NCBI GenBank assembly: GCA_023252195.1
Contig: JAHEXI010000013.1
Location: forward strand, 24,064 to 88,063
Length of the DNA: 64,000 nt
Direction of reading: 5' to 3'
DNA from: Pseudonocardiales bacterium
Lineage (GTDB): Bacteria > Actinomycetota > Actinomycetes > Mycobacteriales > Pseudonocardiaceae
Both the position numbers and the translations under genes were made by a program. How positions within the stretch are numbered: position 1 is the stretch's first letter; each line of letters opens with the position of its first letter. Below the pieces are notes generated by a model. It was not told where the DNA came from. It saw only the letters and a list, made by a program, of their open reading frames with translations, and did no database searches. Shown here in pieces: positions 36,054 through 45,024 of this stretch.

Positions 36054-36227
36054 ATGATCAAGGAAAGCATTGCCAAGGACAACGCACCATCGAAGCACGC
36101 CGTGCCTGTTGCCTGGTTCCAGGGTGATCCTGGGGGCACTATCTTCATCGTTCCACCGGGGGGTACAGCAGCTTCCAAGCCAATCATCGAGGAGGGCGGT
36201 GATGGCATCACCAGCCCTCATAACTGA
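36054..36227 (+). CDS. Candidate RiPP precursor peptide (57 residues)
   Basis: An ORF of 57 codons plus stop, 91 bases after the HEXXH gene on the same strand, with a GAGGGGA sequence about 8 bases before the ATG. The N-terminal part (MIKESIAKDNAPSKHAVP) is charged and leader-like. The C-terminal part is rich in Gly and Pro with a hydrophobic centre (GDPGGTIFIVPPGG) and ends ITSPHN. It contains no cysteine and no membrane helix. Position, size, own promoter-like boxes and the PqqD-like domain next door make it the natural substrate candidate, but no known precursor family is recognised. Confidence 0.5.
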   Translation: MIKESIAKDNAPSKHAVPVAWFQGDPGGTIFIVPPGGTAASKPIIEEGGDGITSPHN

Positions 36228-36313
36228 CGACCGCTCGGTCCGCCGACCGACCGGTTCGAGCCCCACTGGCTAGCAGTGAGGCGGAGGTCCCGGGCAGCGC
36301 CGTCTCCTATCGC

Positions 36314-36625
36314 TGGGAGTTGAAGCTGGACGCACGGCGACCTCTACCGGAAGTGATCGAGGACAAGCTGCGAGAGCTTTATCGAGACCGGTGTGCTGCA
36401 ACCCGGCGAGCGCCTTGCCAACGAGCCGGAGCTCGCCAGGAGGATCGGGGTGGCGCGCAGCTCAGTGCGAACCGCATTACAGCGCCTAGAGGTCCTCTGA
36501 GTGGTGGAGGTGCGACGGGGACGTGGCTGGTTCGTTCCTCGAAAACCGGTCGGTCATCCACCAGACGAGTTCGCGACTGGATTTCTGAGCAGCGTTTCCA
36601 GATCAGTGAACGGCACGAGAGCCCC
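36314..36625 (+). pseudogene. Frameshifted partial copy of the GntR gene
   Basis: Nearly identical to 32757-33062 (codons for WEL-LDARRPLPEVIEDKLRE and on). One extra base near 36378 shifts the frame, and an in-frame TGA ends a second frame at about 36500. Similarity fades after GGATTTCTGAGCAGCGTTTC. It is a duplicated, dead 5' part of the regulator, placed just after the cassette. Confidence 0.8.
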
Positions 36626-36639
36626 CTGGATCTTGAATA

Positions 36640-37011
36640 AGCGATTCGACTGCGGTGCGCGTGTGCCCACCCACAAGGCGCTGGCTTGTGGCCGTCTAGC
36701 CTGGAGGTCACTCGGATCGGTTACACGCTGTTAAGTCTCATGCTGCCGGTATACACTGTAGCGTGTGAGCCTCATGCACAATGATTGTAGCAAGGAGGAT
36801 CACGGCAGGAACGTGCGTTGGGGTGTAATGACCAGTATCAACGGGTGCTGTGGCGTGCCCATGGCAAGTCTACGCCAATGACGTTACTGTACAGTCAAAA
36901 CTCACAAAGATTGAGATTTCCAATACTCGATCGCTTCAGATCGGTCAAAGTCATGACAGTCAAGACCAGACGGGTGAGATTCAATCGGTTCCGGGACTAG
37001 CGAGTCCGAAC
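36640..37011. other. AT-richer spacer with an att-flank remnant
   Basis: No supported gene. AATGACCAGTATCAACG at 36827-36843 matches, apart from its first base, the sequence just downstream of the tRNA-Pro copy at 38941, so this looks like a decayed junction of the same kind of element. Confidence 0.4.
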
Positions 37012-37456
37012 ATGGCCGAAGCGACTCGCCAGATTGATGCTGAATTACATCGGAACGCCGCGAAACCTCTGGTATTGAGTGAACGAGCTCGGGAGAGGCT
37101 GGAATCGCTTCAGGGAGCAGTACCTTGCTGACCTCGGCATGAAATCCGTACGGATTGCCCGGCGGCGAAATCTTGAGACTGTGGACGAGTCGCACGTCCT
37201 AGCAGCCCGTGAACGGATGGGTGGGCCATCACGCGGATCCGCGCTCATCGCCTTCACGAATACAATTGGCGGTGTAGTTGCTGGTGCGTAAATTGCTTCG
37301 GTATACACTGTCACGTTTACCGCAGGCCCACATAGTACACGTGAGATGTTGGCATCAATCCTACTATGCATTGCCGGATTTGTACTCCTAGCGGTTTGTT
37401 TAACAGTGCTGCCGCCCAACGGCGATCCTGAAAGCCAGATAGCTTCAGTGGCGTGA
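37012..37456 (+). pseudogene. Broken two-helix membrane protein gene
   Basis: ATG 37012 opens AEATRQIDAELHRNAAKPLV; after a frameshift near 37090 a second frame gives LADLGMKSVRIARRRNLETV and LIAFTNTIGGVVAGA, then a TAA, then in the same frame MLASILLCIAGFVLLAVCLT to the stop at 37456. Joined, this would be a roughly 145-residue protein with two membrane helices. Low GC. Family not recognised. Confidence 0.45.
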
Positions 37457-37564
37457 AGTCCAACCAGTCGGGGACCCCGTCGGCGAAGATGGCAACATCT
37501 CAACTGCAAAGAGTGCTGCCGGCGTGGACGAGTACATCGCCCGTCGCGTCGCCGAGGCGTGCGC

Positions 37565-38787
37565 ATGAGTACGCCGAGAGTCAGAGCCAACGGCGAGGGT
37601 TCGCTGTTCGCCTACCGCAACGGATACGCGGCCTACGTGTGGGTCACGACGCCGGGTGGCGGCCGCGAGCGCAAATGGATCTACGGGCAGGACCGGGACG
37701 AGCTGCATAGTCGGTGGATCGACCTGCAGAAACAGGCAAAAAGCGGCCCGTAGCTACAAAGGTGCCCAAGGTCGCCGAGTACCTCACCTACTGGTTGCAG
37801 GAGATCGTGGCGCCCAACCTCGCTCCACTCACGTACGCGACATACGAAACCCTGACCCGGCTGTACATCGTGCCGGGCCTGGGCGCCAAGCGCCTCGACA
37901 AGCTCACCTTGCGAGACGTACAGACATGGCTGAACAAAGTCCGGCAAAGCTGCCAGTGCTGCGCCCAGGGCAAGGACGCTCGCCGGCCGGCAAAGGCCCG
38001 TCGATGTTGCGCGGTCGGCAAGTGCTGCGGCGCTGCGCCGTCACCGCGCACGGTCAGCGATCTTCGGACCGTGCTCCGGTCCGCGCTGTCCTCGGCCGCT
38101 CGGGAGGAGCTGATAACCAAAAATGTGGTGACCATGACCCAACTGCCGGCACGGCGCCGACGCAAGAGAAAGCCGTGGTCAAGTGACGAGGCGCGGACCT
38201 TCCTTGAATCAGTACGCCTCGACGACAACGCGCTCTACGCCGCCTACGTGCTGATACTTGTCCTCGGCCTGCGTAAGGGTGAGGTCCTCGGGCTCACCTG
38301 GCTCGATGTGGATCTGGATGCAGCCGAGCTGACCGTTGGTTGGCAACTGCAACGGGTCCGTGGCGAACTGCTGCACCGAGAAACCAAGACGGCGGCCTCG
38401 GATGCGACGCTGCCGTTGCCGCCAATCTGCGTGGCAGCGCTCAGGCAACGGCGAACGGCCCAGGACCGGACTCGCGAGGTCGCCGGCGAGGCGTGGACCC
38501 GATCGGACCTGGTGTTCACCACCCGGTACGGCGACCCCATCGAGCCCCGCAACTTCAACCGCTACTTCGCGGCTCGATGCGCGGCGGCAGGGGTCCGGCA
38601 GATCACTGTCCACGATGCCCGGCGCACCTGCGCCACCCTCCTCGTCGACCTGGACGTACACCCGCGAGTAGTGATGCAGATCCTGAGGCACGCACAGTTC
38701 GACGTGACGATGGAGGTGTACGCGTCGGCGTCCTCCGCGGCGACCCGGGAGGCGCTCAAGCGGCTGGGGGCGAGCCTCGATGGCTGA
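37565..38787 (+). pseudogene. Tyrosine integrase with a frameshift in an A5 tract
   Basis: Codons 1-63 (frame 2) encode the N-terminal arm-binding domain (NGEGSLFAYRNGYAAYVWV). Just after KQAK the frame must shift by -1 at AAAAA (37737-37741) to continue VATKVPKVAEYLTYWLQEIV and the rest. The core-binding domain has a Cys-rich insert (CQCCAQGKDARRPAKARRCC), common in actinobacterial tRNA integrases. Catalytic residues are Arg in GLRKGEVLGL, HDARR, the His of LRHAQ and Tyr in MEVYASA. Downstream lie arm-type repeats and a tRNA-Pro att core. A real mutation, a sequencing error or programmed slippage are all possible. Confidence 0.8.
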
Positions 38788-38795
38788 GACGCGCT

Positions 38796-38816
38796 GCTGT
38801 ACTTCGCAGCTGTACA
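38796..38816. repeat. Integrase arm-type repeats
   Basis: GCTGTAC, 6 bases, GCTGTACA: tandem 7-bp direct repeats 10 bases after the integrase stop. An almost identical block occurs at 41368-41388. Confidence 0.45.
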
Positions 38817-38884
38817 GGCCGATTCAGGCGCAGAAAAAGAACAGGAGCCCGCTGTTATGGGCTCCTGACCTGCTGCTTTGTGGT

Positions 38885-38927
38885 GTCGGGGTGGCGGGAT
38901 TCGAACCCACGGCCTCTTCGTCCCGAA
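38885..38927 (-). other. att core: 3' end of a tRNA-Pro(CGG) gene
   Basis: 43 bases identical to 50642-50684. On the minus strand they read as anticodon loop TTCGGGA with stem half CGAAG, variable loop, T-arm and acceptor strand of tRNA-Pro(CGG). The 5' half of the tRNA does not follow, so this is an attachment-site copy, not a working tRNA. Confidence 0.75.
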
Positions 38928-39290
38928 CGCGCGTAGACCGTGATGACCAGTATCAACGAGTACGGTCACGTGCTCGTGGGTCTCCGCGTCGGGTGCTCTG
39001 GTGGCATCTCGTGCCGGTCGGTTGCTGACTTTCTGCTGACTTCGATCAACCAGGCACCCTGGTCGAGCCTCCACTAACGGAGCTGCTGTGTCCTGCCCAA
39101 AAACAGTACCCAGGCAGTCGGGACTAGTTCCGAAGGGGCGGTGCGGACCAGGAGCGGGACCTGGTTCGGCGCCGGATGAGCAAGTGAGATCAGAGGGCGC
39201 ACCCGCCCTCTGATGAGACGGCCGAGGGTCGGTGCTGGAACACCGACCCCCGGCCTTGATCGCCAACCCTGCAGAGAGGGTGGAGACCCG

Positions 39291-39857
39291 ATGCCAGACC
39301 CTAGGCAATTCGATCCGGACCGGCTCCGGGTGGTGCTCGATCACGGTGAGGCTGTGGAGCTAGACGGCGGCACGCTCATCCTGGAGGGCCAGGAGTCCCC
39401 GAGCGTGGTGCTCCGGCTGGCGCCCTGGCGCGTGCGGTCAGTCGCCCGGGTACTGCACGAGTGGTCGTCAGTGTCACGGATCCTCCACCACCCGACTCGA
39501 CCGCACCTGAATGAGCTGGATCTGTCGCGGACGCTGGAGTTGGCCGCTGCGGTGCTCGGCGCCAGCGACGAGCCAAACGCGCGGTCTCTCCGCGGATCGC
39601 GCGTCATTCCCAATCGGCAACGCTTGGCCGCGGTGGCAGTCCTGGGCGAGCGTGAGGCGCACCTCACGGCGGTGCAGCGCCTGGCTCTGGTCGATGCCGC
39701 TGCGTGGTGGCTCTCGGAACCCAACGGCGGCGAGGAATTTGCCTATGCACTGCTTGCTGCGAGCTGCGCGACGGAGGTCACCACGGAACACGTGTACCTC
39801 ACCCTGATCACCTCATCCCACGAACCAAATGATGACGGCGAGGCTGCGTCCCCGTAG
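39291..39857 (+). CDS. 188-residue family protein, intact copy
   Basis: 188 residues from ATG 39291 with a purine-rich GAGAGGGTGGAG upstream. Probably all-helical after a short beta N-terminus (LDGGTLILEGQESPSVVLRL). The most conserved stretch between copies is LAAVAVLGEREAHLTAVQ and VDAAAWWLSEPNGGEEFAYA. No motif ties it to a known function. Two damaged copies lie at 31741 and 41580, and all sit near mobile-element junctions, so the family travels with these elements. Confidence 0.65.
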   Translation: MPDPRQFDPDRLRVVLDHGEAVELDGGTLILEGQESPSVVLRLAPWRVRSVARVLHEWSSVSRILHHPTRPHLNELDLSRTLELAAAVLGASDEPNARSLRGSRVIPNRQRLAAVAVLGEREAHLTAVQRLALVDAAAWWLSEPNGGEEFAYALLAASCATEVTTEHVYLTLITSSHEPNDDGEAASP

Positions 39858-40438
39858 CAGCTGGCCTACAGATCCTACCGCGCCTCAGTACTCCCACCCT
39901 GCCGTGCAATGGAACGGATTTCCACTGGGTGGATGGTGGCCAGGGGCGGGGCCGAACCGGCGACCTTCTGAATTTTTTGGGACTAGGGATAGGAGCTCGC
40001 TGGCTCCTGCTCCGTCCGTGGCGTGCGGCCGGGCACCGATCCGGGCGCCGCTGAATATCGGCGTGCGAACGCGGATGAGTCCACCGTCCCCTCGCCTTGC
40101 CGAAGATGGGTACGAGAATCCCCGTTGGCCTCTTTGGACGTTCACTGCCCCGAGATCACTCCCCCGTAGCAGACGATAAACTAAATGTGGCGAAGCCGAT
40201 CGAAGTCGTAGCTGGCCTGGTTTATGCAGCGGGGTGTGCCTAGCGGTCCGGCCTTCAGGGCACCAAGCTCATGTGGCTCTTGTTGGTGGTCTGCCGACGC
40301 GCGAAGAACATGTTGGCCGGGCACTGGCAGGTCCTGGGCCGGAGGACTGCCGAAGCGGTGGAGTAACAGCTCCGCGGGTCATCGCGATAACAAGATGCTG
40401 CGTGACTGCAGCGTCAGTAACTATAATTTTGGGGATCC
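39858..40438. other. Intergenic stretch, tRNA-like remnant only
   Basis: No supported gene. The only recognisable item is the tRNA 3'-end-like sequence listed at 39936-39968. Confidence 0.5.
39936..39968 (-). other. tRNA-Phe-like 3' end, probable att remnant
   Basis: On the minus strand GAAGGTCGCCGGTTCGGCCC followed by a GCCCCTGGCCAC acceptor end resembles the variable loop, T-arm and acceptor strand of an actinobacterial tRNA-Phe, with mismatches. No 5' half follows. Confidence 0.4.
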
Positions 40439-41050
40439 GTGCCTTCGCGACGTTCTGCTGGTTTCTCGGAAAGCCAGGAGCGGGCTTCGCGGGGTTCGCG
40501 CTCACCCCAACGGAACATCACTGTTGCGTGCGTTTGCATCGTTGTATTCGCCCTTCTTGCCGGTCTTGCGCAGGGCCTGCTGGTCAAGAAGATCGGTATC
40601 GGTCCAGTCAGTATTGAACTTGGACCACGCCAACTCCCCGAGCCATCTCCACCTAACCTCGCACCGACCCCTAGCGCGTCAGAGGTTCCGAATCCTCCCC
40701 CTTCGAGTGTAAGTCCAGATTCCCCGCCAGGTCCCACAACCACCGGTCGGGGCAATATATATGCAGTTATACAAAAGCCTGGAGGTTGCAATGAGCGTTA
40801 CACGGTTGGTGGGCAGGTGTTCGATCCACCTACCGCCGACAATAAGTTGTGGATAGTATCGATGTTACTCGCTGATCCGGCCAATGGCTTGGCTCGCCCG
40901 CTTTACTACCCTAAGATGCCGGTTGAGGCGCGGTCTGGGTTATACAGCATAGAGTTGGCTGCGAATAGGGATCCAGGGGTCCACAAGGGTAGATTCCTTC
41001 TTGTGAGCGCGAATAGCCAGGCGAGCGCTGTGCTGCAAAAAAAGCCATGA
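40439..41050 (+). CDS. Membrane-anchored extracytoplasmic protein, unknown
   Basis: 203 residues from a GTG. A basic N-terminus, one membrane helix (ITVACVCIVVFALLAGLAQG), a Pro/Ser-rich linker (about 65-102) and a C-terminal domain with CNERYTVGGQVFDPP and NKLWIVSMLLADPANGL. Signal-anchor topology places the last domain outside the cell. Lower GC than the core genome. Family not recognised. Confidence 0.5.
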   Translation: MPSRRSAGFSESQERASRGSRSPQRNITVACVCIVVFALLAGLAQGLLVKKIGIGPVSIELGPRQLPEPSPPNLAPTPSASEVPNPPPSSVSPDSPPGPTTTGRGNIYAVIQKPGGCNERYTVGGQVFDPPTADNKLWIVSMLLADPANGLARPLYYPKMPVEARSGLYSIELAANRDPGVHKGRFLLVSANSQASAVLQKKP

Positions 41051-41240
41051 GTTGACTGAACTACCGCGTGGCAGTACCGAGCGCTGATGGCGACCAGCGA
41101 TGCTGATATTGTAGTAGTTCTCTTTCCTGGATCCCGAAGGGCTAGCTCATGCCATAATGCTACATCAAGCAAGTAGGCGCGGTGTCATTCAAACGACTCG
41201 GCGCATATCATAAACGACCTTTGGCCTACTCTTTAATTGA

Positions 41241-41282
41241 GTCGGAGGGGCAAAATTGAACCCACGGCTTCTTCGTCCCGAA
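41241..41282 (-). other. Decayed tRNA-Pro 3' end (att remnant)
   Basis: Matches the 43-bp tRNA-Pro core through CCCACGGCTTCTTCGTCCCG with several changes in the acceptor and T-arm part. Third copy of the att core in the window. Confidence 0.6.
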
Positions 41283-41367
41283 CTGCGGGCAAGGCGGTCG
41301 ATGGGGGTTGTCTCCGCGCGTCGTGGGCCGTTGGCGGTGTTCTGGGGCGGTGTTGGTCGGCCTCGTT

Positions 41368-41388
41368 GCTGTATTTCGCAGCTGTACA
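41368..41388. repeat. Integrase arm-type repeats, second copy
   Basis: GCTGTAT, 6 bases, GCTGTACA: one mismatch from the block at 38796-38816, here on the other side of an att core. Confidence 0.4.
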
Positions 41389-41579
41389 ACAGCCAGTCCG
41401 GTCGTGGCGGAGGGAACGGCCTGGAAGCGCACGAGTGGATTAGTAGAAGGACCTGTTGTCGTGCCGGTCGAGTCACTGTGATTGTCCTCGACTTGCACTG
41501 ATTTAGCGGCCGAGGGCTGATGCTGCTAACACCTGCCCACAGCCTTGATCACCAGCCCTTCTTCGAAGGGCGGAGACCC

Positions 41580-42157
41580 GTGCCAGACCCTACGCAGTCC
41601 GGCCTGGACCCGATCCGGGTGGCTTTGGATCACGGTGAGGTGGTGGAGCTAGACGCTAGACGGCAGCACGCTTGTCTAATTAGATGGCGAGGAATCCCTG
41701 TGCGTGGTGCTCCGGCTGGCGCCCTGGCGTGCGTAATCGGCGGCTCGGGTACTGCGGGAGTGGTCGTCAGTGTCGCGGATATTTCACCACTCGACCCGGC
41801 CACATCTAGATGAGCTAGATCTGTCGCGGACGCTGGAGTTGGCCGTTGCGGTGCTCGGTGGCGGCGATGAGCCGATCTCGCGCTCCCCGCGCGGCTCGCG
41901 CGTCATTCCTCATCGGCAACGCTTGGCCGCCGTGGCCGTTCTTGGTGAGCGTGAGGCGCACCTGTCCGCGGTGCAGCGCCTCGCCCTGGTCGACTCTGCG
42001 GCGTGGTGGCTCTCGGAACCCAATGGTGGTGAGGAATTTGCCTACGCACTGCGTGCAGCTAACTGCGGCGCGGAGATCAGCACGGAACACGTTTAACCTC
42101 GCCCTGATCACTCCGTCCGAGGAACCGGAGGAGGAGGGCGAGGTTCGTTCCTCATGA
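41580..42157 (+). pseudogene. 188-residue family, frameshifted copy
   Basis: A GTG at 41580 opens PDPTQSGLDPIRVALDHGEV like the intact gene. Frameshifts near 41660 and 41760 break it, and from 41770 the frame reads RIFHHSTRPHLDELDLSRTL through VDSAAWWLSEPNGGEEFAYA. A premature TAA ends that frame at 42096. Confidence 0.75.
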
Positions 42158-42183
42158 GGGCTTCGCTGCTTCACCCAGCGGTG
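42140..42183 (+). repeat. 3' segment repeat, third copy
   Basis: GGCTTCGCTGCTTCACCCAGCG and flanks match the repeat at 25879 and 31963, again at the end of a 188-residue-family gene. Confidence 0.45.
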
Positions 42184-42328
42184 TGGTGTGGAGGCCTACG
42201 GCCCTGGGCATGAAGTCGGGGACGTTGGCACGGTGATCGTCCCGCGGTGCGATCACCGTGTCTTGCTTGTGAGAGCGTTCTGCTCCGTGCCCGCAGCAGG
42301 GGACTTCAGCGAAGGAGATCGATCACCG

Positions 42329-42919
42329 ATGCGTATCCACAGTGTGGCTGGTGTGCTCGTCGCCGCTGCCACGGTCGGGGGGTTACTCGCCGGCTGCGGC
42401 AGCAAGCCCACCCCCCGCCCCGCCAGCACACCACCACCCCCGGCGGCGAGCAGCGCAGCGCCCAACCCTCAACAGCAACACAACCAAGCCGACGTCGTCT
42501 TCCTCCAGAACATGATTCCCCACCACGCCCAGGCCATCGCGATGTCGCAGGCGGCCGGGAATCAAGCGACCTCACCTCAGGTGAAGGGTCTCGCCACCCG
42601 GATCGAGACCGAGCAGACCCCGCAGGCCCAGCAGATGAGCGATCTGCTCACCGGGTGGGGCACTCCGACTCCCGCCACCGCCAGCGTGGGCACCGCAGGC
42701 GGCCTGGGGCACGGTCAAACGGCAGTGGCGATGAGCGGGGCCACGTTCGACCGGATGTTTCTCCAAGTGATGATCGACCATCATCAGGACGCGGTCACCA
42801 TGTCCCAGACCGAGCTGGCTCAGGGCAACAACCCGGCCACGCGCAACCTCGCCCAACAAGTCATCAGTGCACAGCAAGCCGAGATCAGCGAAATGCAGGC
42901 CCTGCTCCAGGTGATCTGA
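42329..42919 (+). CDS. DUF305 lipoprotein
   Basis: 196 residues from ATG 42329 with AAGGAG upstream. Signal peptide with lipobox LLAGC; a Pro/Ala/Ser linker follows. The DUF305 domain carries its two histidine pairs: FLQNMIPHHAQAIAMSQ and FLQVMIDHHQDAVTMSQ. DUF305 proteins are small, helical, outside the membrane and often linked to copper or other metal handling; the exact role is not established. Confidence 0.88.
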   Translation: MRIHSVAGVLVAAATVGGLLAGCGSKPTPRPASTPPPPAASSAAPNPQQQHNQADVVFLQNMIPHHAQAIAMSQAAGNQATSPQVKGLATRIETEQTPQAQQMSDLLTGWGTPTPATASVGTAGGLGHGQTAVAMSGATFDRMFLQVMIDHHQDAVTMSQTELAQGNNPATRNLAQQVISAQQAEISEMQALLQVI

Positions 42920-43195
42920 CCGGGAGGCCAAGGGGGTGAGCGCGCGTCGGCAGCACTGCCGCGCGCCCACCCGCCAACGACGCTCGGTAGCGGTGGCCCT
43001 GGTCCGGAGCGGGCAGGAACGGGCATCGGGGGATGTCGGGGGCGAGCTAGGGCCGGACTCAGTAGGACGCCGTCAACGACGAGACCGATGACCCGAGTGG
43101 TCCCCGACCGAGAAGCGGAATCGAGCACGCGTCTAACCATCCCCCACGGCATGGCCTTCGGGTCGGATGGCCAACCCCAACAACTGGAGTCATCC

Positions 43196-43549
43196 ATGGA
43201 CACGATCCCGCCTCGATCCCCTGGCGAGGGCGCTACCCCCGATGTGTGGGGTGACCTCGCGAAGCTCCCCGTCCAGGTAGTGGCGCGCGATTACCCGCGG
43301 CAGTGGGCCGACAGCGGCCTACCCGGCAGCCTCGCCGCCCTCGACACGCCGCTGGAGACGGTCTGGGCCGCGGTCCAGCTGGCCCTGTCTGGCGCGGATC
43401 TGCACACTCTGGCCAGCACGCTCGGACTCAGCGACGACGCCGCGAGCCACATCATCATCGCCACTACCGAGCAGCTCATTACCGCTCCGCCCGCGTCCGG
43501 CAGGGCCACGGCTGAGATCACCGACAGTTCCCACCACCATCACCCGTGA
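43196..43549 (+). CDS. Hypothetical protein
   Basis: 117 residues from ATG 43196 with GGAG 7 bases upstream; an earlier in-frame start at 43088 is possible. The middle is helical (LETVWAAVQLALSGADLHTL, then LGLSDDAASHIIIATTEQLI) and the end is SSHHHHP. Could be a small DNA-binding-like helical protein; no family recognised. Confidence 0.45.
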   Translation: MDTIPPRSPGEGATPDVWGDLAKLPVQVVARDYPRQWADSGLPGSLAALDTPLETVWAAVQLALSGADLHTLASTLGLSDDAASHIIIATTEQLITAPPASGRATAEITDSSHHHHP

Positions 43550-43791
43550 CTGCTCGAGAGGAGACGTAGCGGCAACGCAGTTGTTGTGTCGACAAAGAAA
43601 AGCCTAATACGCGCGGTCCAGGGGCTTTGTCAAGCTGATTTGGTCCCAGGGTGACGTACGGTTGCACTACACTGGGCTTAATCACACGCGGGTCATCGAG
43701 AATCGACTAGTGGCCAATCAAGAGTGAATGCCAGCACCCCCCTGGTCAGACTTACTCGATTCAGTTCTGTGGCGCATCGGAGAACGGAGTA

Positions 43792-44055
43792 TTACCTACC
43801 GGGCCAGGTCCCGGTGACCTTTCGGAACCCGGCGGCTCCGCCGCGGTCGAGCGCGGCTTTGACCACTCCGAACACGGCGCCCTGTATGCCGGAGGCGACG
43901 AGGACTTCCCACCAGCCACGGTCGGGGTCGGTGGCCTCCGGCGCGTCGCCCTGACCGGTGGCCATCGTCCAGACGCGGGCGAAGATGGCACCCGCAGCAA
44001 GCCCGCCAGCGACGCCTATCACCAGGCCCAGCGGCTTGTACAGCAGCTTGAGCAT
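43792..44055 (-). CDS. DUF4235 membrane protein
   Basis: 87 residues: MLKLLYKPLGLVIGVAGGLA then RDRGWWEVL-type loop and GIQGAVFGVVKAALDRGGA is the DUF4235 pattern, with two membrane helices. In actinobacteria it commonly follows a DUF3618 gene, as here with a 5-base gap. The pair is thought to belong to the envelope but has no known function. Confidence 0.8.
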   Translation of the reverse strand: MLKLLYKPLGLVIGVAGGLAAGAIFARVWTMATGQGDAPEATDPDRGWWEVLVASGIQGAVFGVVKAALDRGGAAGFRKVTGTWPGR

Positions 44056-44060
44056 GGCCG

Positions 44061-44378
44061 TCACTTGTTTCCGCGGAGTAGACGTCGCAACACCAGTTGC
44101 AGCACCACCAGCACCACGATGGCGACCGCCGCAGTGGGCAGCGGTCGTTGCCTCGCCCTGGTCATCAGCGGCTCGATGCGCGCGGATATCGGCGGGAGGA
44201 CTGCCCCCACCGCGTGCTGGGTTAGGTCCTTGGCCTGCGACGCCACTTTTTCGGACGTGGTTTGCAGCGCTTCGGTGCCCTCGGATACCTGCTGCTTGAC
44301 CGCATCGGCTGTGACTTGCACGGTTTCCTTGGCGTCGAAGAGCTTGTCTTTCACACGCGAAGCCACGGCGACAGTCAT
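44061..44378 (-). CDS. DUF3618-like membrane protein
   Basis: 105 residues from ATG 44378 with GAAGGGA upstream. A long amphipathic helix (KDKLFDAKETVQVTADAVKQ, then TEALQTTSEKVASQAKDL) precedes a C-terminal membrane segment (PTAAVAIVVLVVLQLVLRRL). Apolipoprotein-like heptads suggest membrane-surface binding. Upstream partner of the DUF4235 gene. Confidence 0.7.
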   Translation of the reverse strand: MTVAVASRVKDKLFDAKETVQVTADAVKQQVSEGTEALQTTSEKVASQAKDLTQHAVGAVLPPISARIEPLMTRARQRPLPTAAVAIVVLVVLQLVLRRLLRGNK

Positions 44379-45024
44379 CGGTGCACATCCCTTCGAGATG
44401 GTCTTGATCTCAGCTCCGGTCCCTCGACCGAGTAACCTCTCCGGTCTGCGGGAGCACCCTGCCAGGCGCCACCCCGACAACGGTGGCGACGCGCCGACTG
44501 GGTGGGTTCCGGAACCCAGCGCCGAGAAGGGTCAATGAGTCAGGGTCCCGCCAACGCTGGGGGACCGAGAGCGCCCGCGCTGACGCTCGAGCTGCTGCAA
44601 TAGCCCCGGGGCGCTGCGCACGCTGAGGCCTCCGCGGCGGTACCACCCGATTGCACTCCGTCAACCCCACTAGCCACATCAGTACCAGCAGCGTCCAATC
44701 CCAGTATCATCGCCACTCTCCGTAGTCGACCGGAGCCTGCGCCTGAGCCGGTGGTAACCACTTCGGCCGTCAGTACCCCATCGATTCCAGTCCCGAAATC
44801 ACCGGGGCGCAAAGCCGAGGCTGCGGTTGGGGATCCCTCACCGCACCGCGTGGGTCGAGGAGGTGGTCCTGCACCACGTCAGGTGCTGTGGAGAACTGAG
44901 GTTTACTGCCAGGTGAGGTGGGGTAACTGGGTGCGACCTACGGTCGGGCTTTGCGCGAGCAGGCGCCGGCCGTCAAGGGCACGGTGCCCCACCCGGGCCT
45001 CCCCGAAGTTAAAGGAGCGACAGA
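44379..45024. other. Intergenic stretch without a supported gene
   Basis: About 645 bases. It should hold the promoter of the minus-strand pair and of the small gene at 45025. I see no repeat or RNA gene. Confidence 0.5.

Noticed and set aside
36245..36272. GGTTCGAGCCCCACTGGCTAG as a possible tRNA 3' end.
   Set aside because: The presumed T-stem does not pair, and no upstream tRNA structure is found.
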